DNA of 24,257 nt from a virus. Position numbers and translations under genes: made by a program. The DNA is taken from positions 1-24,257 of IMG/VR virus record IMGVR_UViG_3300037115_000048. The stretch is one strand, 5' to 3'. The notes below the pieces were generated by a model. It did no database searches. It was not told the origin of the DNA and worked only from the letters and a program-made list of their open reading frames with translations. This document shows, piece after piece, positions 6,458 through 11,565 of this stretch. How positions within the stretch are numbered: position 1 is the stretch's first letter; each line of letters starts with the position of its first letter.

Positions 6458-6801
6458 GAAACAGTGTTATCCCCATGCTCGCGGCCGTCTTCCCAAGCGG
6501 GAAGGTAGCGAAGGCGCAGGACAAGAAACGCGCCAAGAAATCGAAGGGCGAGAAATCCGTGACCGAGCCGGGCCAGCAGCACGGCGAGCTGTCGTCCGAC
6601 ACGCCGCCGACGCCGGGCCAGTTGATCAAAGCATCCGCGAAAAGTTCGATGCGTAACGCGACCGAGAGCTGGGTCAGCGGACATATTAGCACGAAAGAAC
6701 ACAACGCGCTGCACGCGCGCGCCAAGCACGTGCTCTCAGGCAAGAAGGTGCGTGAATTCAAGGGTACGAGTGGCGAGCGCTCGTTCAAGAAAATCCGATG
6801 A
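6454..6801 (+). CDS. Small basic phage protein with ATE-x-WV-x-G-x-IST-K motif
   Basis: The 115-residue product begins with GTG in a GTGA junction. Its C-terminal half, NATESWVSGHISTKEHNALH followed by ARAKHVLSGKKVREFKG, resembles a repeated motif of small phage proteins often coded next to the previous gene type. The N-terminal half is Lys-rich and disordered. It is a basic protein with no cysteine. The family role is not known to me; association with capsid or DNA is plausible from charge and neighbourhood only. The stop overlaps the start of a 25-codon mini-ORF. Confidence 0.75.
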   Translation: MRNSVIPMLAAVFPSGKVAKAQDKKRAKKSKGEKSVTEPGQQHGELSSDTPPTPGQLIKASAKSSMRNATESWVSGHISTKEHNALHARAKHVLSGKKVREFKGTSGERSFKKIR

Positions 6802-6875
6802 TCATCCGCCTCAACGTGCGCGTCGGAAGTTGCATCTGTACGGTTCGCATCGATCGTAGCTGGCAAGTAGGCTAA
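6798..6875 (+). CDS. Mini-ORF of 25 codons bridging two genes
   Basis: An ATG overlapping the upstream TGA (ATGA) opens a 25-residue frame whose TAA overlaps the next ATG (TAATG), so it exactly fills the space between its neighbours. The peptide starts MIIRLNVRVG and has two cysteines (C-x-C), with hydrophobic, basic and aromatic residues. The ribosome binding site is weak, so it would depend on coupling. It may be a true small gene or a passive bridge that carries ribosomes to the next gene. Confidence 0.45.
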   Translation: MIIRLNVRVGSCICTVRIDRSWQVG

Positions 6876-7327
6876 TGTCAGCCGGCATCGGGAACCGATA
6901 CCTTCAGGGCTCCCCTGTCCTGCCGTACGCCCACTTCATGGCGTACCAGAACACGGACATTTTTTTCGACCTGCAGTTCGTCGATCATACGCAGACGCCG
7001 GTCACACCGACCGCGATCAGCATCGAGATCGATGACCTGACCAACAGCATCGCGATGCTGAACCCCACGATACTCAACCCGGCGGGGAACTCGGTCGCCG
7101 GTCCGCCGTGGTTGTTTTATCCCGTGTTCGGGCCCACGTCCATGTACCTGCAGATCCAGGCACCGATCTGGACGATGTCGTTCCCGTACATCGGCTCGCA
7201 GGTCTGTCAGGTCGGCATGACGTTCACGGCCACGGACTCTGTCACCGGACAGCCGTTCACATCCACGCAGGTTGTCGCGATCGTCGAGATGGTCTCCGTC
7301 GCGACGGTCAGCGGGCAGACCCCTTAA
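6875..7327 (+). CDS. Probable virion protein, beta-sandwich-like
   Basis: The 150-residue protein contains repeated beta-like segments (DIFFDLQFVDH, AISIEIDDLTN, MYLQIQAPIWTMSFPYIG, QVCQVGMTFTATDSVTGQPF). The end TSTQVVAIVEMV resembles a last strand of an immunoglobulin-like or jelly-roll domain. It starts at an ATG overlapping the mini-ORF stop. There is no signal peptide or membrane helix. Its place between small basic structural-region proteins and the chaperonin-like genes suggests a virion or assembly part. The exact role is unknown. Confidence 0.75.
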   Translation: MSAGIGNRYLQGSPVLPYAHFMAYQNTDIFFDLQFVDHTQTPVTPTAISIEIDDLTNSIAMLNPTILNPAGNSVAGPPWLFYPVFGPTSMYLQIQAPIWTMSFPYIGSQVCQVGMTFTATDSVTGQPFTSTQVVAIVEMVSVATVSGQTP

Positions 7328-7349
7328 ACTACTACGAAGGTGAGATATC

Positions 7350-7649
7350 GTGGGTATAGCATTCCACCAGCTTTTGCTGGATGACATGATTGCTGTCGCG
7401 CTGCTGGGTGACTCCGCTGCGATGGGGCGCATCAAGTTGCCGGATTGGCAGCGGTATCTGCGCGGCACCGTGATCGCTGTCGGACCCGGTAAGATGCTCC
7501 CGTATGGCGACCGCGCACCGATGGAGTGCAAGGTTGGCGACACGGTGACGTTCTCACCGACAGCCGGCATGGCGAGCGACTACGGGGTTGGCAAACAAGT
7601 GCGTTTGATGAGAGATCCGGATGTAGATTCTGTGGAGGAAGCCTCATGA
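7350..7649 (+). CDS. GroES-like co-chaperonin (copy 1)
   Basis: The 99-residue product aligns by eye over its whole length with bacterial GroES (about 97 residues). LLDDMIAVALL corresponds to the first strand, GRIKLPD (26-32) sits at the mobile loop that contacts GroEL, and RGTVIAVGPGKMLPYGD (38-54) matches the signature strand and roof hairpin. PMECKVGDTVTFSP is equivalent to the PLDVKVGDIVIF stretch. Co-chaperonins cap GroEL and assist folding; phages such as T4 (gp31) encode their own to fold the capsid protein. It starts with GTG behind AAGGTGAG and its TGA overlaps the next ATG. No GroEL is in the window, so it would work with a host or distant chaperonin. Confidence 0.85.
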   Translation: MGIAFHQLLLDDMIAVALLGDSAAMGRIKLPDWQRYLRGTVIAVGPGKMLPYGDRAPMECKVGDTVTFSPTAGMASDYGVGKQVRLMRDPDVDSVEEAS

Positions 7650-8191
7650 TACTCACGCCGGAACTCCAAGATGTTGCGGCACGCACGCACGTGCTGCGTG
7701 ACCGAGTCTTAGTGAAGATTCTTCCGTATGTGCACCCAATCTTGGCGACGCCCGGAGTTGAGGTGAGCAAAGGGGTTGTGATCGCAGTCGGCTACGGCAG
7801 ACGGCAGCGCCGTAAGGTAGAATTTAAACAGAGCATCAGCGGCGGGGCGCCAGTGATTGGCCCGGACGGAAAGACCGTCATGAAATTTGCGCCCTCACGC
7901 CTGAACGACCGTGCACTGTTTTTTGATGACGGCGATGAGACGGGGCGCATAATTCCGATGCAAGTGAAGCCGGGCGATGTAATCGAGTTTGGATTCAGAA
8001 ACGTGACGTTGGTGGATTTTGACCGTGTCGGGTTCCCTGGAATCGGCCATCTCGCTTTCATCTGGCAAGCCGCAGTTTATAGCATCGATCCAGACGAGTC
8101 TTTTGAAAATTGTCTTCTTTGGCAAGAGAGCGCAGGCCACGACCGTCAAGGGAACTTTATGAGCGGACAGGAGAGTTGGGCCCGTGCTTAA
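7646..8191 (+). CDS. Divergent GroES-like protein with inserted segment (copy 2)
   Basis: The 181-residue product starts at an ATG overlapping the stop of the first GroES-like gene (ATGA). HVLRDRVLVKILPYV (15-29) and KGVVIAVGYGRR (42-53) match the first strands of GroES. IPMQVKPGDVIEFG (103-116) matches the PLDVKVGDIVIF strand. Between these lies an extra stretch of roughly 45 residues placed at the roof hairpin, and the segment where the mobile loop would be (30-41) is short. A C-terminal tail of about 60 residues is also beyond normal GroES length. The fold call is fairly good; whether it binds a chaperonin is open. It could form mixed rings with copy 1. Confidence 0.7.
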   Translation: MILTPELQDVAARTHVLRDRVLVKILPYVHPILATPGVEVSKGVVIAVGYGRRQRRKVEFKQSISGGAPVIGPDGKTVMKFAPSRLNDRALFFDDGDETGRIIPMQVKPGDVIEFGFRNVTLVDFDRVGFPGIGHLAFIWQAAVYSIDPDESFENCLLWQESAGHDRQGNFMSGQESWARA

Positions 8192-8202
8192 GCAATCTTG
8201 GC

Positions 8203-9099
8203 GTGAGTAACCGTAAACCAAAGACCGGAAAGGCGGACTTCGCGCGTCAAGTCTGCGACGCCATCAAAGACGGCTCGCCTGATATGTACAACGGCGCCGC
8301 CAGACGCGTTGTGCCGATCGAGGAAGCCGAGAGACAGGGATGGCCGCACTACTACGACGGCAAGACCGCGTGCCCCCAGGGGCATGTCGCCGCCCGGTAC
8401 GTCTCAAATCCTGCCGTCTGCGTGGATTGCCGGCGCATCGGCGACGGTAAAACTGCGATTTACTCGAAAACCGAATTTCTGGACGCCCTGACAGGCCATC
8501 CCGTGTACGTGGACCCGGTCGCAAGCGACAGATTCGAGTGGACAGACGAAAAAAAGCGCCAACTGTTGACCGCGTGGATCAATACCACCGATATTTTAGC
8601 CGCCGCGAAGACAATTGGCGCGCAACCGTCGCATGTGATCGATCTTTTGGCGTCGGATGTCGAATTTAAGGCCGCTTACGAAGACGCGCAGCGAAAAGTC
8701 GAGCAAGTGCAGCTCTGGTCGGTCGAATCAAGGGCCGGCGGCGGTAGTGATCGCCTTCAGTTGGCGATGGCGCAGAGTAAATTCACTCAATTCGGAGCCA
8801 AAACAGGTTTGGCGGACCGGCCAACAGTAAACACGGAGCAGGCGCGTGCAGAACTTACCCAACTCCTATCAGTTGCTAAGCGAGCGCTTGCTCAGCGAGC
8901 ACGACTTGAGTCAGTTGCAAGAACTAGTCGAAGTGTGGGACGTACTGACATCCCCGCAGCAGATTCAGCAGGCACTGACGTGGAAAAACCGGCTCTATTG
9001 GGACAACCACACGACAATAGCGACTTGGTTTCCGACGCCGGCAGTGAGAGCGGCGTATCCGAAGCAGATGCTGCACTTCCAACTCGGCGCAAAGTATGA
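8203..9099 (+). CDS. Terminase small subunit-like protein with N-terminal zinc motif
   Basis: The GTG at 8203 gives 298 residues; a TTG at 8110 would add 31 and overlap the GroES-like gene. No good ribosome binding site marks either start. Residues 57-76 carry C-x3-H-x11-C-x2-C (C57, H61, C73, C76) within YDGKTACPQGHVAARYVS, a knuckle common in phage DNA-associated proteins. Residues about 113-160 (WTDEKKRQLLTAWINTTDIL then GAQPSHVIDLLASDVEFKAAY) look like the helix-turn-helix region of small terminases, which recognise phage DNA for packaging. Its position immediately before the large subunit fits. The last 84 codons overlap the large-subunit gene in another frame and look low-complexity. 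Confidence 0.7.
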   Translation: MSNRKPKTGKADFARQVCDAIKDGSPDMYNGAARRVVPIEEAERQGWPHYYDGKTACPQGHVAARYVSNPAVCVDCRRIGDGKTAIYSKTEFLDALTGHPVYVDPVASDRFEWTDEKKRQLLTAWINTTDILAAAKTIGAQPSHVIDLLASDVEFKAAYEDAQRKVEQVQLWSVESRAGGGSDRLQLAMAQSKFTQFGAKTGLADRPTVNTEQARAELTQLLSVAKRALAQRARLESVARTSRSVGRTDIPAADSAGTDVEKPALLGQPHDNSDLVSDAGSESGVSEADAALPTRRKV

Positions 9100-9733
9100 C
9101 GAGCGCGGCCTGTTCGGGGGGAATCGCAGCGGCAAGACACATTGCGGCACATTCGAGGACACGCTCCATTTGACCGGCCTCTATCCGGACTGGTGGGAGG
9201 GCCGGCGCTTCGATCGCGCGATTGGCGCCTGGGTGGCGACCGATACCGCAAAAAACGTCCGCGACATCCTACAGGAGAAGTTCTGCGGGGAGCCGGGCGT
9301 GCCACAGCTGTTTGGTACCGGCATGATTCCGATCGATTACTTTGCCAGCGAGCCCACGTCGAAGCACGGGATCGCGAACGCATTCGAGGCGGCATACGTC
9401 CACCATTTTACGAACGGGATCTATGACGGCGTCTCGACACTGATGTTCAAGTCCTACGATCAAGGACGTCAGGCGTTCCAGGGCACCCAACAGGATCTCA
9501 TCCACCCGGACGAAGAACCGAAGATCGAGATCTACACCGAGATGTCGTTACGGCTTATGAGCACGTCCCCCGGTGAGCAGAACGGGGCCTTAGTTTTGAC
9601 CGAGACCCCGCTCTTAGGGATCAGTGAATTAATGATCGCGTTCATGCCAGAGCTGAACCCGCTGCCGGATGCGCGCCCTGTTCGCGAGTACGACCACGAT
9701 CAACCGGACTACGACATGGTGGTCAGTGAGTGA
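8846..9733 (+). CDS. terL: Terminase large subunit, N-terminal ATPase part (split gene)
   Basis: The 295-residue product is the motor half of a large terminase, which pumps DNA into the prohead. WFPTPAVRAAYPKQMLHFQL is the typical lead-in. GGNRSGKT (91-98) is the Walker A motif, PDEEP around D222-E224 is the Walker B acidic site, and LTETP (251-255) is the coupling motif. The GTG start at 8846 has GGAG six bases upstream and lies inside the small-subunit gene; a GTG at 8933 is an alternative. The frame ends at a TGA created within a GTGA tandem duplication, and the nuclease domain continues in the next frame. Without it this half could hydrolyse ATP but not cut DNA. Confidence 0.85.
   Translation: MQNLPNSYQLLSERLLSEHDLSQLQELVEVWDVLTSPQQIQQALTWKNRLYWDNHTTIATWFPTPAVRAAYPKQMLHFQLGAKYDERGLFGGNRSGKTHCGTFEDTLHLTGLYPDWWEGRRFDRAIGAWVATDTAKNVRDILQEKFCGEPGVPQLFGTGMIPIDYFASEPTSKHGIANAFEAAYVHHFTNGIYDGVSTLMFKSYDQGRQAFQGTQQDLIHPDEEPKIEIYTEMSLRLMSTSPGEQNGALVLTETPLLGISELMIAFMPELNPLPDARPVREYDHDQPDYDMVVSE
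9726..9733 (+). repeat. GTGAGTGA tandem duplication that splits terL
   Basis: The bases read GTC-AGT-GAG-TGA in the ATPase frame. Removing one GTGA copy joins the frames as DMVVSEINESRVATFLDMDD, a continuous terminase sequence. The duplication therefore both makes the stop codon and supplies a GTG start for the downstream frame. It may be a real 4-bp insertion or a sequencing or assembly error. Confidence 0.75.
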
Positions 9734-10517
9734 GATTAACGAGAGTCGCGTCGCAACCTTTTTAGATATGGATGATGTGCCTCATCTAACAGCCGCGGAA
9801 AAAGCCAAAATTTTAAAAGGCGTTGCACCCTTCGAGTTGCAGGCGCGCAAGTCCGGTATCCCTGGTCACGGCGTCGGCGCGATCTATCCGATCGCCGAGA
9901 GCGTCATGACGATGCCGGCATTCGATATTCCGAAGCACTGGCCGCGCAGCTACGGGATGGACCCGGGCTGGAACTGCACCGCGGTGATATGGTTCGCGTG
10001 GGACACAGACCACGGATACGTGGACCGGGACGGCGCGAGGCGCTATCCGGCGTACGGGTACGATGAGTACTACATGGGTCAAGAGCACCCGGCCATCCAT
10101 GTCGCCGGGATCAACCGACGCGGCCCATGGATCCCCGGCGTCATCGACCCCGCTGCCGAGAAGGCGCGCGGCCTCGATGGCGAACTGCTGCTTGAGACCT
10201 ACCGCGGGCTGGGACTGAACGTCCACAAGGCCGACAACTCGGTTGTGTCGGGCCTGATTCAGACCTGGGATATGCTTTCGACTCAGAAGCTGCGCGTCTT
10301 CGACACGCTGCTGAACTGGCGCAAAGAGATCCGCCTATACAAGCGCGACGAGAAGGGCGTCATCATCAAGCGCAACGACCACTTGATGGACGCGATGCGC
10401 TATAACGTTATGAGCGGTTTCGCCGTGGCGCGGCCGCCGCCGGCCAGCGAGGGCGGTCTGCCATGGTTTACCTGGAGTCCTGAATTAGCTTCTCCTGGTG
10501 GGGTATGGAGCGGGTAG
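9726..10517 (+). CDS. terL: Terminase large subunit, C-terminal nuclease part (split gene)
   Basis: From the GTG at 9726 the product is 263 residues. MDDVPHL (15-21), the IPGHGVGAIYP stretch and SYGMDPGWN with D79 are typical of the region leading into the RNase H-like nuclease of large terminases. VIDPAAE (D141) and NDHLMDAMRY (D218, D222) supply the further metal-binding aspartates. The nuclease cuts concatemeric DNA at the start and end of packaging. The start is uncertain: GTG 9726 overlaps the upstream TGA by eight bases, which allows reinitiation, and ATG 9768 is another choice. The open frame extends back to 9669. All key acidic residues are kept, so the half is not visibly decayed. 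Confidence 0.85.
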   Translation: MSEINESRVATFLDMDDVPHLTAAEKAKILKGVAPFELQARKSGIPGHGVGAIYPIAESVMTMPAFDIPKHWPRSYGMDPGWNCTAVIWFAWDTDHGYVDRDGARRYPAYGYDEYYMGQEHPAIHVAGINRRGPWIPGVIDPAAEKARGLDGELLLETYRGLGLNVHKADNSVVSGLIQTWDMLSTQKLRVFDTLLNWRKEIRLYKRDEKGVIIKRNDHLMDAMRYNVMSGFAVARPPPASEGGLPWFTWSPELASPGGVWSG

Positions 10518-10519
10518 CG

Positions 10520-10699
10520 ATGTCGCCCGCGGCGATCGATTATGAATTCAAGTACCGCGGACAGCTGCTGTTCGTGGACACAGACGGCCAGCTGATGGTG
10601 TGGGGGCGCGCGTCCAAGCGGGTCGACCTGACTCCGTTATTGACCGGGAGAGATGAAGAAGTGAAGAGGTTCCTGATTGCGAGGGCGTTACGCGGTTGA
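10520..10699 (+). CDS. Small hypothetical protein between terL and endonuclease VII
   Basis: The 59-residue product has two beta-like strands (EFKYRGQLLFVDTDGQLMVW) and a helical end with basic residues (EEVKRFLIARALRG). The ATG at 10520 has GGAG nine bases upstream. An in-frame ATG at 10505 would add five residues and overlap the terminase stop. The 3' end overlaps the next gene by 23 bases. No family is recognised. The position suggests a packaging-related accessory, which is unproven. Confidence 0.65.
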   Translation: MSPAAIDYEFKYRGQLLFVDTDGQLMVWGRASKRVDLTPLLTGRDEEVKRFLIARALRG

Positions 10700-11021
10700 G
10701 TTTAAGCACAGTCCGGAATGGCGGCGGCAGAACCGAGAGTCTGTGAGTCGTTATCAAAAGAAGCATCCGGAGAGGGTTCTTGTACGGCATCGTCTTCAGC
10801 GCGGTTTACCCGCCCCAACGCGCATTTGTCCCGCTCTATGCGAATGCTGCGGAAGGCCACCGAACGGCCGAGGTGTTATGCATTTGGACCACTGTAGCTT
10901 GACTGGATTTTTCAGAGGCTGGCTCTGCGCCAGTTGCAATTTAGGCATAGGAAGTTTGGGTGATACATTGGGCGGCATTCAAAGAGCCGCCGCATACTTA
11001 CAGAGGAGTGAGGGAATTTGA
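10677..11021 (+). CDS. Endonuclease VII-like Holliday junction resolvase (HNH/treble-clef)
   Basis: The 114-residue product contains C55-x2-C58, then HLDHC (69-73) with H69, D71 and H72, then TGFFRGWLCASCNLGIG with C84 and C87. This is the zinc-bound beta-beta-alpha nuclease core of the T4 endonuclease VII family, which resolves branched DNA before packaging. The N-terminal region rich in Arg, Lys and Gln with NRESVSRYQKKHPERVLVRH resembles the usual basic helix before the core. Start TTG at 10677 is supported by AAGAGG seven to nine bases upstream; GTG 10743 is an alternative. Free-standing HNH/EndoVII genes can move between phages, and this one separates the terminase from the portal operon block. 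Confidence 0.85.
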   Translation: MRGRYAVEFKHSPEWRRQNRESVSRYQKKHPERVLVRHRLQRGLPAPTRICPALCECCGRPPNGRGVMHLDHCSLTGFFRGWLCASCNLGIGSLGDTLGGIQRAAAYLQRSEGI

Positions 11022-11536
11022 GCACGCAACTGAAGTTGACGGACAGCGAAGGTTTACGTCTTCGGCAACAGAGCGCGACAGACGTGGAACACGTTAAAAC
11101 GGTTCAGAACGACGATGGCACCGCCGTCGTGCAGGTAGTCAAGAGCAAGGACTGGAAGTTCGACAAGTTGACCGACTACGAGGGCCGACCAGTAGATTTC
11201 ATGGATCAGGATCGCGATGTGCGGTTGGTCGATGGCGCCGGCAAGAAAATGAAACTCGGGACATATTCACCGCATATCACCGCGGGTACACGCAATCTCG
11301 TGGTCGAGCGCAAAGGTAAGGTCAAGAGCCTGGACTTCCTGAATCGCGCCATCCGTAACCAGCTCCGGATCAAATATCAGGAACTGAAGGACACAGGCCG
11401 CAAGACGAAGGATGGCAAGCCGATTCATCAGTGGGAAGACGCGCCCGGTCAACCTGTTTACGTTGCGCCTAATACTTGGGGCGGCGCGTTTGTCGGCGAC
11501 AACCAGCGCGCCATAATTGAGGAGTTACCAACATGA
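11018..11536 (+). CDS. Hypothetical protein upstream of portal
   Basis: The 172-residue product begins with TTG in a TTGA junction with the endonuclease stop. GAGGAG lies a little upstream. It is a mixed charged protein with beta-like N-terminal strands (TAVVQVVKSKDWKFDKL, RDVRLVDGAGKKMKLG) and a helix (LDFLNRAIRNQLRIKYQELK). The end is Trp/Gly-rich. No catalytic motif or cysteine is seen, and no family is recognised. The position between packaging and portal genes suggests a role in head assembly or packaging. Confidence 0.75.
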   Translation: MSTQLKLTDSEGLRLRQQSATDVEHVKTVQNDDGTAVVQVVKSKDWKFDKLTDYEGRPVDFMDQDRDVRLVDGAGKKMKLGTYSPHITAGTRNLVVERKGKVKSLDFLNRAIRNQLRIKYQELKDTGRKTKDGKPIHQWEDAPGQPVYVAPNTWGGAFVGDNQRAIIEELPT

Positions 11537-11562
11537 TCCATGACGATTACGAAGGCTTCTAA
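11533..11562 (+). CDS. Nine-codon mini-ORF leader before portal
   Basis: ATG at 11533 overlaps the upstream TGA (ATGA) and encodes MIHDDYEGF before TAA at 11560. A strong GAGGAG lies eight bases before the ATG, better than that of many full genes here. The likely ribosome binding site of the portal gene (GAAGG, 11551-11555) is inside this mini-ORF, and the portal GTG follows three bases after its stop. This suggests a leader peptide that couples or meters portal translation. Confidence 0.45.
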   Translation: MIHDDYEGF

Positions 11563-11565
11563 GCC

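Noticed and set aside
9719-9740. Programmed frameshift joining the two terminase halves
   Set aside because: Going from the first frame to the second needs +1 or -2. I see no slippery run: re-pairing of the GAG codon tRNA after a +1 step (AGT) would be poor. No stimulatory structure is evident. Duplication with reinitiation or error explains the data better.
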